Shown here one piece after another: positions 20,080 through 32,225 of a stretch of 64,000 bases of DNA. The notes under the pieces were generated by a model. It saw only the letters and a list, made by a program, of their open reading frames with translations, was not told the DNA's origin and ran no database searches. The translations under genes were made by a program, and so were the position numbers. Numbering within the stretch: position 1 is the first letter of the stretch; the number at the start of each line of letters is the position of its first letter. The stretch comes from Paguma larvata. Its lineage: Eukaryota > Chordata > Mammalia > Carnivora > Viverridae. The stretch is from positions 78,958,502 to 79,022,501 of the forward strand of contig CM057832.1 in the NCBI GenBank assembly GCA_030068075.1. Reading direction: 5' to 3'.

Positions 20080-20560
20080 CACTTAGATCATGCCATGCCT
20101 CTGCTCAACCCCCGGCGGGTGAAAGTCCTTACGGTGGCCTACAAGACCCTAGGAGCTGGCTCCTGGATCTTTTCAGACCTTACCTCTTACTATTCTCTTG
20201 TTCAATGCAATGCAGTCACACTAGATACCACTTGGGTCTTAGCATTTGCAGATGCCAAAATGTCATTTTCCCAAACATCTCCATGCTCATCACCTTATGT
20301 CCTTTAAGTCTTTGGTCAAGTACTATCTTCTGAGTGAGAATTTTCCTGACCACCCTGTTTAATACCACAAACTCCACTCTGGTGCTCCCTCCCCATCCTC
20401 TTTTCCTGCTCAATTTTCTACGTTAGCACTTGTCACCACCCAAAATAATACGTATTTTACCTATTTATGTAGCTGTCCCTCTCCTCATGCCCCTAACTAT
20501 AAATTCCAAAATGCTGTATCCCCCTCTCCCTCAATGTACAGGTACTCCTGAATTACTTGA
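20080..20560 (+). repeat. L2 3'-end fragment
   Basis: Pattern of the L2 3' region: GCCTACAAGACCCTAGGAGCTGG, then TTTTCCTGACCACCCTGTTT, AATTTTCTACGTTAGCACTTGTC, TATTTACCTATTTATGTAGC. The 160-codon plus frame at 19,851-20,333 crosses from L1 into this and is spurious. Confidence 0.65.
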
Positions 20561-20984
20561 AAATGACTGCATCGGTGTGTGCCAGAGATTATTCTATCAC
20601 GGTTCAACTCAGCAAGTATGTGACCAGTTAATGGATTTGTTCAACAGCAGTAATTTCAACTAATGACCAGCCATTTTGCGTTTGGTATTCCCAAAAAGTT
20701 GACCACAATGTAACTATAATGAGTTTGGGGAAACGGAAACCTCCCCATTAGCAGACAAGGTAACACAATTCTGGTTCATGGTCACTGGTTAGATTATTAT
20801 AGCTAGTGGCTACTGCACACCAGCATGTGTGCCTCTCCAGAGAACTAAGAAAACAACTGGGCCTTGGTGATGAAGTAGAAAATTAGGAGTGCTTAACATC
20901 TGCTGGTGTCCAAAATAGACTCTGAAACTTAAGTATTAACACTCCCTCTGTATTTTGGCTTAATGCATTTATGTCAGTTGCAAT

Positions 20985-22830
20985 ATCTAAGGAACCACTG
21001 TGATCTATCAGTGGTACCAAGGTTAACAAAGGAGTATCTTTGGCAGTTTTTAATGGAGATATAATTCACGCATTATTTTAAATACGCAAATCAACGCCTT
21101 TTTTCAATGTGGTAAAATGTGCATAACATAAAATTTACCATTTTAACCATTTTTAGATGCACAGTTGAAGGAAGATGTGTATCAACAATGGTCTTTAACA
21201 TATTCACAAGGTTGTGCCACCATAACTACCACCTATTTCCAAAATCTCGTCACCACCCCCAAAAAGGAGCCCAAACCCATTAAGCAGCCAATCCCCATGC
21301 TCTCCTCCCCTCCTTCCTAAGAAATCACGAATCTATTTTCTGTCTCTATGGATTTGCCTGTTCTGGACATTTCAAACAAATGGGTAGCATTTGTGTCTGG
21401 CTTCTTTCACCAAGCGTATTTTCTAGGTTCGCCCATGTCGTGGGATGGCATTGCCTCTCTACAGCTGAAAAAGATCTCATTGTCTGAATAGATCACATTT
21501 TGTTTAGCCAGTTACAAGAGGATGGACATTTGGGGTGTTTTTAATTTTTCATTAAAATTAGGAAAAGCAAATTTTGTGCAAATGAGTAAACATTCTCTGG
21601 AATAGTAACTGGATCAAAGATTTATTTAAAACCTGATACATACCGCCAAATAAGATAAACTGCCTACATTCCCACGGTGCATGAAGGATTCACTTCTCTA
21701 TACCTTCATATTACTAAATTTTATTTAAAAATTTTTCTAAGCTAAAAGGAACAAAGTCTTTATTTTGATTTCCCTGATAACTGATGAGTTAGAACTAATA
21801 ACTGATGAGTTATAACTAATCACTGAGGAGTAATAACTACTTATTGGTCATTTACGTCATTGGGTGTTAAATCTATTTTTTTTACCAGTTGTTGATTATT
21901 TTTACTGACTTGCATGAGACATTGGTATTTTAGTAATTTCAAGACATATACATGTTATTTGTGCTGAAAATGTTTTCTCCCATCTGTCACTCATTTTAAC
22001 TATGGTACCATTATCTTCAGCTGGATGAGGATGCAATCTTAATTTCCTATCTGCCTTTTTATGGTTATTGGGTATCCTGTTCTGCTTGGAATAGCCTTTC
22101 CCTTTCCTGAGACTTATAAAACAAAATCTATATTTTCTAAATTATTTTCAAAGTTACATATTTTTTCACCCAGCCTTTAATACATCTAGGTTTTATTCAT
22201 GAATAAAGTATTTGATAAAGCTCTAAATTTGTGTTTAAAAAAATTAATAGCCAATTAACTTACTTTGATTTGAGTAATGTATAGCCCACACCTAAATGCC
22301 ATCTTTACAATAAATTCTGTTTTACATTTAGATCTGTCCCTACTTTTTCCATTCTGCTCCTCCAGTTTTTTGTACTAATACACCACACTATCGACAGCTT
22401 TAGAGTCCACTTTAATATCTGGTACACAAACACCTGATTCACGATTCTGCTTTTGCAAAATCTTCTTGGGTTTTCCGGCACATTAATTCTCCCAGATAAA
22501 CTTTAGAATCAACTTGTAAACTTACCTGTTGATACTCTGATTAGAACTGTATCAAATTTATGCATTAATTAGGAAAGGACTGATATATTAATAACGATGT
22601 AAACTTTATGTTTCTAGGAACATAGTAAGCTTCTCCATGTAGTCAGGTCTTGGTTTTGTATCTTTCAGTAAAATACTATAATTACATTTTAATGAATTGA
22701 ATATAATTTTACTTCTACGTGTGCCTATTTCTCATTGCTATATAAATAAAACATTTTCCCCACAGTTTTTGAGTAAAAAGATCATATCCCCATATCCTAT
22801 AAAATTATGAAGCTATCAGATAATTTTTAA
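20985..22830 (-). repeat. Old L1M element, antisense, 3' half
   Basis: Reads on plus as TTTTTAATGGAGATATAATTCACG, then TTCACAAGGTTGTGCCACCA, GGATTTGCCTGTTCTGGACA, TTTCTTCACCAAG-type phrases, characteristic of inverted L1M 3'UTR/ORF2. ORF2-like antisense phrases continue to about 22,700. Same orientation as SMC5. Confidence 0.7.
21779..21840. repeat. Three tandem 21-bp units
   Basis: AACTGATGAGTTAGAACTAAT, AACTGATGAGTTATAACTAAT and CACTGAGGAGTAATAACTAC follow each other directly. The first two differ by one base. Confidence 0.85.
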
Positions 22831-23225
22831 AATCTACTTAAGCTAGAAATTCCAAGACTTTCTATAAATACTCCAAAAAACAACACTAAAAATCAACTAA
22901 ACAATAAGCAAATCTGTGCAAAAAAGAAAAAGTGTATACAGGAAGGAGGATTAACTGGTTTCATCTTGAATATTAACTCTGATCTATCAGAAATGACTGC
23001 CAAGTGGTAATTTCTTTAAGAATTCTATCAAAAGAAAATTCTTAAAATTAAGGTTTTAAAAGACACTTTAAAAAAATAACTTCTCTGGATAAAACATCCT
23101 TGAAATAGTAGTTCCAACATTTATGTCATAATAGCCTATTATTACTCTTTTTTAAAGTCATCAGGAATGCACGAACATCAAGAAATCGTACAGGAAAAAG
23201 TGGTTTCAGTACTTTTAACACTTAC
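22831..23225 (-). other. SMC5 intron 3, part next to exon 3
   Basis: AT-rich intron following exon 3 in the transcript; nothing identifiable. Confidence 0.6.
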
Positions 23226-23278
23226 AGCTCAATTTCAACCATTCCTTTGGAACATCCTCTCTTCACAAAAAAGCCAAC
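23226..23278 (-). CDS. SMC5: SMC5 coding exon 3 (residues 114-131)
   Basis: A 53-nt exon encoding VGFFVKRGCSKGMVEIEL plus two bases of the next codon. It continues the N-terminal ATPase lobe just after the Walker A helix; the VKRGCSxGMVEIELF strand is a fixed feature of SMC5. The acceptor is a T-rich tract then AG|GTTGG and the donor GAGCT|GTAAGT, phase 0 in and phase 2 out. Human SMC5, from memory, has CSRGMV here, so S-K for S-R is a conservative change. Confidence 0.95.
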
Positions 23279-23454
23279 CTAAAAAAAAAAAATATGCACT
23301 GAGTGATGGCATTCCCAGGTTATCACAGATTTAGTGAAGTCATTATTAGTTGTCAAATTAAAATTCTTTTAATAAGTATTTTCTCTGTCCACTCCCATCA
23401 CTTTCCCAGATTTGGGTCTCTCCACTGTTTCCACCCACCAGTGAAAAATATTAG

Positions 23455-23590
23455 TTACCATTTGCTGAACATTCTATGTGCCAGACAGCCTCTTACAAAG
23501 CTCATGACAAGCTAGTAAGAGACAGGGAGCAAGGAAGTGAACCCACATATCTGGCTCCAGAGTCTGTGTACTTAAGCCTCTATACTAAAA
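23455..23590 (-). repeat. MIR fragment
   Basis: TTTGCTGAACATTCTATGTGCCAGAC and CTGGCTCCAGAGTCTGTGTACTTAAG match the inverted MIR consensus. Confidence 0.65.
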
Positions 23591-23939
23591 ATTCTCCTTT
23601 AAGGCAAAAAAGCCAGTGGGAAAACAGGTTCTACAGTTTAATCATAGAGCTACACCAAATCTTACAACCACTGGAGACTTCTTTGGAGTTGCACAGAAAA
23701 AATATCAACAACCACCCTAATATTACCCACCCTGTTATTAATGAGGATATAACCGTCATGTTCTTAAAAAGAACAATACACATAGGAAATACAATTTAAG
23801 TACAATCCATGTGATAAAAATCGACATATATAAACTAGGTTGTATATAGGTATAACCAAAAACTTGAAGACTGGGCCTAAAAAGAAAAAAAAAAAAAGTG
23901 GAAAATATACCTTGCAAATAATTACCTTTTTAACAGTGG

Positions 23940-24115
23940 TAACGGCAGTGATGACAACTGGAACCACAGCAGTGAACATTTATTAATAAGCATTACCATA
24001 TGCTACTCTAAGTAATTTATGATTTTCTCTTTTAACAGTCATGAGCAATCTTATGAGGTACATATTACCTCCCTTTTACAGATGACAAAACTGAGGCCCA
24101 GAAAGATGAAAAAGG
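23940..24115 (-). repeat. MIR fragment
   Basis: GAACATTTATTAATAAGC, CTTATGAGGTACATATTACC and TTTTACAGATGACAAAACTGAGGC match the inverted MIR core and 3' part. Confidence 0.75.
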
Positions 24116-24139
24116 AGGACTGTCCTTGTAACTAGTTAA

Positions 24140-24380
24140 GTACAGCGTAATGATTAAGAGTACAGGCATCAATATACACCAGGTTCCAACCTCAACTCTG
24201 CCATAAACACCATCCCTGGTGGTCTAGTGGTTAGGATTCGGCGCTCTCTCTCAACTCTGCCATAAACGTAGAAGTTGTTTGATTCTGACCAGGTTACTTA
24301 ACCTGTTTCAGTTTCTTCATAAACAGAAACAATGGCATCTTTGTAAGAGTGCTATCTGCTCATTAGCTTGCATCGGTTAA
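24140..24380 (+). repeat. MIR, interrupted by a tRNA-half insertion
   Basis: AGCGTAATGATTAAGAGTACAGGC through CAACTCTGCCATAAAC, then after the insertion GTTACTTAACCTGTTTCAG, matching the MIR 5' half in plus orientation. The MIR reads continuously if 24,209-24,267 is removed, showing that the tRNA piece arrived later. Confidence 0.75.
24209..24249 (+). mobile_element. Retro-inserted 5' half of tRNA-Glu(CTC) with 18-bp target duplication
   Basis: Positions 24,213-24,248 spell TCCCTGGTGGTCTAGTGG followed by TTAGGATTCGGCGCTCTC. This is identical to nucleotides 1-36 of mammalian tRNA-Glu(CTC) as I know it, stopping at the third anticodon base. The 3' half is absent, so it cannot be a tRNA gene. 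It has no A tail. Perfect 18-bp direct repeats CTCAACTCTGCCATAAAC lie at 24,191-24,208 and 24,250-24,267. Four extra bases, ACCA, precede the tRNA start. The structure fits reverse transcription of a 5' tRNA half into a MIR; the mechanism is inferred. Confidence 0.85.
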
Positions 24381-24499
24381 AATACTTGGTACCAAGAAGA
24401 AGGAAAAAAATCATGAGGCAGTTCTTATCATCAAGTGTACGTATGGATGATACAGAACACGCTGGTGTTTATTTTCATACTAGAATTTAACTATAAATA

Positions 24500-26150
24500 T
24501 ATTAAAAATATTTTTACTGAGAACTTCTGCAGCCCCTAAATATACCTAAAGGTCTGCATGTGCCACCTAAGAAACCCCGCACTCCAAGATCTTCTCTAAA
24601 AACCCTACCACTCAAGGGTAAGACCTGTCTTCCCTTCTGGCAACCACCGCTTTGTTCTGTACTGGAGTCTGTTTCTGGGTTTTTTGTTTGGATTTGTCTT
24701 GTTTTAGATTTCACACACAAGTGAAATCATATGGTATTTGTCTTTCCCTATCTTATTTCACTTAGTGTAACGCCCTCTAGGTCCATCCATGTTGTTGCAA
24801 ATGTCAAGATTTCATTTTTTTTAATGCCTGAATAACATTCTACACGATGTGTTAACTTCATGTTAAGTCGTGATATTTAATAGGACAAGTTTTCCCATTT
24901 TGTTGAATTTCTTTACGAGCATCTTAGCTATTCTTGGCCCTTTGTTCTTCCATCTGAATTTCAGAACCAGCTTGTAACTGTGACTGGAACGATGCTGAGT
25001 ATGTACATCGATGTGAAGAATGACAGTTTTATATTATGTCTTCCAGCCTGTTCATACTGTATCTCTCTCCATCTAATCAAACTCTAATATTAATTTTCAG
25101 ATAAAATTGTATAATTTCTACATACTGTAGAAGTCTTACATATCCTTGTTAATTTATTGCTACGTAAGCCGCACTTTTGTTGCTACCGTAAATGATATCT
25201 ATTTTTCACGGTATTTTTCTGTTCAGTGTTAGTGTATAGAAATGCAACGTATTTGTTATATAATCTTATGTCTAGCAATCTTGATAAATTTCCATATTCA
25301 TCAGAAGGCTTATCTGAGGTCTCTTTGTGGTTTTCGTTGCAGACATTCATATAGTCATAAATGACTCTTTTCTTTCTTTCCAACTTATATCTCTTGATTT
25401 ACCTTACTGTTCTGTCTAAAACTTTAAGCACAATGTTGAATAGGAGTGATAGTAGGTAACCTTGACTTGTTCTTGAACTTGCTGTATATTTTCAGGTATC
25501 TTTTATGCAATTAAGAAAGGTATCCTCTACTCCTAATTTGCTAAAAGTTTTTTTTTTTTTTATCATAAATTACTGTGGAATTTAATGCTTTTTCTATACT
25601 GAGATGATCACGCAGTTGTCCTTTAAAACATAATATATAAAAAATAAAAATAAAATGTGGTCTGTTCATTTTTTTCCTAATGTTCAATCGCTCATTCCTC
25701 GAATAAATTCTATTTAGTCATAATGTATGATGCATTTATGTACTAGATTTAGCAGACTAAAGTTTCTTTTTCTTGAGATTTTTGCTCCTATATTCATGAG
25801 TAAGACTAGCTTATAAGTTTCTCATTATTTCCTTGATGGATTCTGGTACCTTGAGTTATATTCTTTGTGTAAAATAGAAAATGATTACAACTAATGGATA
25901 ACTGTCTTTGACATTCTAAGAAAAAATGTAAGAGCTGATTTTTTTCTACTAAGAATCAGTTTGAATCATTTAAATAGTGGTAAAAACCTATACATTTACA
26001 ACTTTAAGAATTTAAGCTTTACTAACATGAAGTTGTTCATAACAGTCTTTTTTGTTTTTTTGGATGAGATAAGTATTATTGTCCATAATTATGTTTTCCA
26101 AAAATCCAGGAATAACAGATTTGTAGAGAAAAAATAAACGAGTAAACAAG
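24500..26150 (-). repeat. Old L1M element, antisense (first part)
   Basis: Plus reading gives CTTCTGGCAACCACCGC, GTGAAATCATATGGTATTTG, CTAGGTCCATCCATGTTGTTGC, the inverted 3' end of an L1, followed by ORF2-like antisense text around 24,900-25,900. Together with 27,352-29,400 it may be one element split by later insertions. Confidence 0.65.
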
Positions 26151-26186
26151 AGGGCAAGGGAAATAATTTAAATTTGAATTATTTTT

Positions 26187-26840
26187 CATGATATTAGGAT
26201 GACAACCATCTCAACGTTATGTGTGTGCCTGACTTCACAGGAGGTTTGTTCCCTGGCTGACGCCAGCCATGAAATCAAGGTGTTCAACATCTTGCCTGCT
26301 CTGCTGGCTCTTGACAAACCTTTGAGATCTTCGAAAAAAGTAATGTGTTCCTGGTGCTCCAGGGCTGTGCTAAGTCTATCAACTTATCTGCAAAAGTGTT
26401 ATCCTCAGTCTGCCGGGAAATCCATCAGGTGGTCACATAAGGCTCAGCCCAGGGGATCAGTGTTGAGCGTGTAATTCATATCCTTCCACGCAGACTTGCC
26501 AATGGACTGAAAGCTCACTTCCCTGACGGAGAAAACATCACTCTCGCCCTACTCTTCTTGCCCAACCTCATCTTCTGGATAGTGACAATCCAGCACCAGG
26601 TCATTCTTTACAACTTCAACCAAGAAATTGGGAGTGGACATCAATTCAGGCTGTTCTTCAAGGTTCTGCCCTTGGGAGGGCTCCTCCTCCCCAACAAATG
26701 TTGGTGGCATGCCATTATGAATGCTGAAGTGACAGTGACCGTCTCTCCTGCAGCTTTCTGCGATAATTTGGTTTCTGTCCCATATACTTCCAGCACTCCA
26801 TCTGAGGGCAGTTCATGAAAACTGCAGTTCTGCTGCAAGC
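26187..26840 (-). pseudogene. C1QBP processed pseudogene
   Basis: Intronless, broken copy of the C1QBP (p32/gC1qR mitochondrial matrix protein) mRNA, inserted in SMC5 intron 2. On the minus strand one reads LEVYGTETKLSQKAAGETVTVT, then STPNFLVEVVKND directly joined to LVLDCHYPEDEVGQEE (a few codons of the parent are missing), then EVSFQSIGKSAWKDMNYTLNT and LSTALEHQEHITFFEDLK. Several frameshifts and stops separate these pieces, for instance a stop after GQEE and a lost T just before the parental stop. The 3'UTR match runs on to CATCCTAATATCATG near 26,187. The 5' third of the mRNA (transit peptide) is not recognisable; sequence up to about 26,985 may or may not belong to it. Confidence 0.85.
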
Positions 26841-27164
26841 CCACAGCAGGACTGCATTTGCTCATTTCCTGTGATGCAAGGTGTGGTGTTTTAACTGACT
26901 CTGTCCAGTGAAAATGTGAGTAAAATATATAGGACTTTTTGGAGGAAATACGAACAGCCAGTTCTCTTTTCCAAGATGGCAATCACGTAAGTATATATTG
27001 AAATGAAGACTTCATGAGCCTAGGTACCCAAGTGACGACAAAGGGGCTATACTGGGTAAGTAGCAAGAACAAGAATTAATCTCTATTTTTAAACCACTTA
27101 AATTTGGGGGTTGTTTCTACTATCACGTATCTTTATTGCATTTTTACATTCCTTTATTCTTTTC

Positions 27165-27351
27165 AAGTGTCTATTTTAAGAGATGGCATGAGCACAGAAG
27201 GGGCAGGGGGAAAGGGCAGAGAATCCTAAGCAGGCTCCACACTGTGAGCGCAGAGCCCAAAGTGGAGCTTGATCCCTCAAATCACGAGATCATGAGCAGA
27301 GCCAAAATCAAGAGCTGGACGCTTCACTGACTGAACCACCCGGGTGCCCCC
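27165..27351 (-). mobile_element. CAN-SINE, minus, 3'-shortened
   Basis: Ends with reversed head GAACCACCCGGGTGCCCCC. Body ATCCTAAGCAGGCTCC, CACGAGATCATGAG. The A-tail side is short and worn, so this is an older copy. Confidence 0.85.
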
Positions 27352-29400
27352 ACCATTCCTTTTTTCTACTTTATCTCCCCCCAACCCCTTACTTCTCAAA
27401 AGTTACTGATTTTTGTTTTTTTTTATTAATTTCTGCTCTTATTTTTCCATTTCCATTAAGATTTCTTCTTTGACCTATATATAATATAAAAGCTTATTTT
27501 TCATTCCAAACAAACGGGAAAAGTTTAGTTAACCTTGTTATTTCTCTCTTAGTAGCATTATGATCAGAGAATATGGTACGTGTGGTAGCAATTCTTTTGA
27601 ATTTTTATATATTTGCATATGGCTCAGTATTTGGATTTAGAAATGCTCCATTTGTGCTTAAAAACAACGTATGCTCTTCAAGTGTTGAACACAGCGTTTA
27701 TAATCTATCCATTAGATCGAGTTTATCTGTTGTTCATGTCTTGTGTATTCTAAATTTTTATCTGACTCATCGGATTACTGACAGCTCTCCAACCATGATT
27801 ATGAATATGTTAACTTGTCAGTAAGAGTTATGATTTTGCTTAGATGTTTTAGACCTACATTATGTGAATTCAAGTTGAGAAATGAATTACCTTCTTGCTG
27901 AACTGGACCTTTCATCAATATTTAATGACCGTATCTATCTCCATAAGTACTTTTTGCTTAGTCTATTTTGCCTCGTATCAATTCAGCTATACCTTTCTTT
28001 CTTGTATTTGTGTATGTATTTCTTCATCTTTTCATTTTTAATTTTTCTGTAGCTTTTTATTTTAAATAGGCTTGTTGTAAACAGGAGTACTGAGCTTTAT
28101 TTATCTACTCCAGCAGACTTCCATAATTAAACCACTGAACTTAGACCACTAATAATTACTGCGACTACACGACCATTTTAGATTTTGTAATAATCTCCTT
28201 TTCTATAACTGTTTCTTTTCTCCTCCTCTCTGACGGCTTCTTCTGGGTTGTTTGGGCAGTCACTGTTTCTTCCTCCCCCTCTCTCTACATTTTTATATTT
28301 GTTTGCAGGATTTATAAACTTCAATTGTTTTAGTGCTTTACCTTAGAAACTTTAATATGCTATTTAATTTAATAACCTGGAAGTTAACCAATTATCTTAA
28401 CTTCTCCCTGACAATACAAATCCATGGAGTATTTTAACTCTGGTTACTGCCAGGAAAGACAACAGTTCTATCTTGTTTGATCTAAACTTCACAAACGAGG
28501 CATTATATTATGCAGTTTGCATATAATTTCCTTACACATTCACCTTTATTTTTTTTTGCTCATCGTTTCCTCTCACATCTTTTGAGTTTCCTTCTGGGAT
28601 TATTTTTCCTTCTTCCTATATTATATCCTTTCAAAGCTCTTTTAGTGAGAACCTCAGGCTTTCTTTTTTTTTTTTTTCTTTTCTACTTCTACTCTCATTC
28701 TGAGAACAATACTATTGTGCCTGCTCTGTAATTCACTACAATATGTCTGTGGATTTCTTTCATTTACCCTACCTAGAATAGATCAGGATTCTTAAATCAG
28801 AGGAGTTAAATTTTAAGGTTTGTAAAAAATTCTTAGTCACTGTTTCGTGACATAACTCTTTCTTCCTAGTCTATTATCTCTCTTTGGAAACACTCAGACA
28901 TATAGTGGATCATCTTCCTCTACCTATCATGTCTCCATCTTGGTTTTTGTCTCTTTTCTTCTATAATATTTTAAGAAATATGTTCAAGTGGTTTAGCTAT
29001 AAATTCTTTTCTCAAATATGTCTGCTTTGTTTCACCTGTCCACCAAGTTTCTATCTTCAAGTAACATATTTTTATTAAGTTCTATTTGATTCTTTGTCAA
29101 ATGTACCTCATCTGTTACTTACTTCTGTTATTCCTGCAAAATTCTTTTATTTCCTTAAATGAACTAAATATCCCTAGTTTATTTCCTCCATCTCCAAGCT
29201 TTGTAGGCCTGACGATGCAGTCTGCATTCCTGTTGGCTTTTCTGGTGATTGATTTCCTCCTATGTTTTGACTGTTAAGTATGGATTCATGAATTCCTTGG
29301 GCCTTTACGTTAGAATTTTCAGGGCTGAATTTCATGTTATTTTCCTTCACAGGATTTGCACTTGCTTCTGCCAGGTGCCTGGAGATATTACTAACCGGGA
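27352..29400 (-). repeat. Old L1M element, antisense (second part)
   Basis: Antisense ORF2 endonuclease-region phrases (AGCATTATGATCAGAGAATATGG, ATTAGATCGAGTTTATCTG) at about 27,555-27,730, then ORF1/5'-type antisense phrases (TTCTATTTGATTCTTTGTCAAATG) around 29,080. Frames are short and broken. Confidence 0.55.
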
Positions 29401-29484
29401 CCACTTGAAAATTATCGTTTATGATATTAGGCCACAGAGGTAATACAAGTTGTGGCCCTAAACGCGTGCTAAGGCTTGTGGTTA

Positions 29485-29775
29485 GGAATTCTTTGGAAGA
29501 CAAAACAAAATAGAAGCAGACTCAAAAACACAGAGAACTGATGAGTGCGAGAGGAGTGGTGGGGGAGGACAAAGAGGCACAATCTTTCAGTTATAAGACA
29601 CAGGGACATAACATACAGCATAGGAACATAGTCAATACTACTCCAACAGCTTTCTACGGTGATAGACAGCAACTAGACTTATTGTGACCATGTCAGATGC
29701 ATATAAATATTGGCTATATTGTATCCCTGAAACTAATACAATATTATATGTCAATTATTTTTCAATAGAAAATAA
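29485..29775 (+). repeat. L1MA-type 3' end, plus
   Basis: CAGTTATAAGACACAGGGACATAAC, AACTAGACTTATTGTGACCATG, CCCTGAAACTAATACAATATTATATG: the classic L1MA 3' terminus, similar to that ending at about 7,160. Confidence 0.75.
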
Positions 29776-30521
<746 letters not shown>

Positions 30522-30526
30522 TTATA

Positions 30527-31009
30527 AAGAGGCGAAATTACTTCGACATAAAAAGTGAATATTTTCTTTGCCGAAACATTTATTCTTGCTTTACGTTATA
30601 TCCAGGTTTTCCTTAAATTCCTTTAAAAGCCAGCTGACCTTACATTCTCATCCAACTGGACTTGGTTCATTCATAGAAATTCTTCAGTAACCACTGTCTT
30701 CCAGGCCACTTCGGTTCTCTAAGCCTACCGCTCCTACCTCATTCCTAAAACTCAAAGTCCGCTCGTCGTGAAAATAAAACATGCTGGCTCTACACTTTCA
30801 GCCACCTTTTTCCTTCTCTTCACCCCCAAGCTTTATTTCCTCACCCTCATTCCTTCTTCTAGGACCTGCAAAATTTTCTGCCTCCATGGCTTCAAAGGGT
30901 AAAAGATTTCCCAACTGCTAAATGCAACGGGCTCTTTTCAGTCTCACTATCCAACTCCAGGGTAGCGGACGATATTTTTGCAACACTTTTCCCGCTAGGC
31001 TTCTGAGAG
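30527..31009 (-). other. SMC5 intron 1, unassigned part
   Basis: Unremarkable pyrimidine-rich intron downstream of exon 1 and ahead of exon 2 in the transcript; no element identified. Confidence 0.5.
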
Positions 31010-31925
31010 AATACTCTCCCACGGGTCTCCTCTTGCCTCTCTGAACACTTTCTTCTCAGTCCGAGCTCCTCTTCGGCTCACCCTTAAATGTTGGCATTCC
31101 TCCAGGAACTCCTCCTCCTCTGTACTTGGCCTTCTATTCCTATTAATATTTCCCTTCGGGCGATCTCGACCACTTCTACAACTTCGAGAATCACCTACCT
31201 GCAAGATTTCTAAATCTCTCACCTGTTCACATCTTCCTGACCCTTAAAAACACTGCCTACACAAGATCAAAATTTTTCAGATGCCCCTCCCAGGAAACTT
31301 CAAATCACAGGACCCCAGAAGCATTTACGATTCTTCACCCCGAACTGTCCCCCCCGCTACACAGCATCACATGCGACCAAGAGCCACCGCAGAGACTTGA
31401 GAAAAATACTGCGTAACTCTACCCTCCCAGTCTACAGCCAAATCCTGACAAAGCTCTTCTTTCTGCTCCTACTTCCCACTGTCACTCCCAGGTTCAAACT
31501 CCGATCATTTCTTACTGTTGTAAAAAGTCTTCCTGCCTCCAATCTTGTGCCCTTTCTAAAGCATCCTCCACTCTGCTTCCAGAGTAATATCAATCTCCTG
31601 TCATTTCCTGCTTAAAATGCATGCTGGTGGCCAACAGGATCAAACGGGAGTTCCTTAGTATAGAAAACGCAGATTCTCAATAGCTGCCTATCTCTTCAAA
31701 GAGCATCAGCTCCGTTGGCAGGTTCGCTCACATCCTACACATTCCAGCCACACTAAAATACTAGACACGTCCTAAACACACAAACTGTTACAGGCGGTTC
31801 CTTCTGTCCACAATGCTCCTCCCTTCTTCCAAGACTTTCATAACCTCCCCTACAAAGCCCTTTCCCACAATTGAGGATGAAATTACCCACTTCATCCTTT
31901 GTGCTCCTATAGTAGCCTGATAACG
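31010..31925 (+). repeat. L2 fragment
   Basis: CTTAAATGTTGGCATTCCTCC near 31,085, then GTCTTCCTGCCTCCAATCTTG, TCCTCCACTCTGCTTCCAGAG and TCATTTCCTGCTTAAAATGC around 31,525-31,620, in the order of the L2 ORF2/3' region. Diverged, with no open frame. Confidence 0.55.
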
Positions 31926-31943
31926 CAGGCGCGCAGGCGCGCG

Positions 31944-31990
<47 letters not shown>
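31926..31990. repeat. Alternating purine-pyrimidine microsatellite (GC)n(AC)n
   Basis: About 65 bp: CGCAGGCGCGCAGGCGCG, then an uninterrupted GC run, then about 20 AC steps to 31,990. The run from 31,939 alternates purine and pyrimidine without break, the sequence class that most readily forms left-handed Z-DNA. It lies in SMC5 intron 1, about 1 kb downstream of exon 1. Confidence 0.95.
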
Positions 31991-31991
<1 letters not shown>

Positions 31992-32044
31992 AGAGTTATC
32001 TACCAGATACGTATTATTAGGTATTATTATGGTATATAACTCAT

Positions 32045-32225
32045 TTGATTATATTCATCTTTCCTAACCTGGATTCAAATAGCAATTCAGCTACTTATTA
32101 GCAGTGTAAACATGGGTAAATTAACCTTTCCGAGCTCATCTCATCAATGGAGATAAGAGATGTTAACAAGAAAACAATGAGAGCCCTGTGTAAACAAAGC
32201 ATGACTTGTACACTTGGCACATGAT
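32045..32225 (+). repeat. MIR fragment
   Basis: ACCTGGATTCAAATAGCAATTCAGC, GTAAACATGGGTAAATTAACC and ACTTGGCACATGATAGAAAC follow the MIR consensus order. Confidence 0.55.

Noticed and set aside
19851..20333. 160-codon plus frame
   Set aside because: It crosses from old L1 into an L2 fragment, so it is a chance fusion of repeat sequence.
24213..24248. A functional tRNA-Glu gene
   Set aside because: Only nucleotides 1-36 are present. The T arm, acceptor 3' strand and B box are missing and no T-run terminator follows.
31753..31988. Minus frames translating to Cys-Val repeats
   Set aside because: They are the AC/GC microsatellite read as codons.
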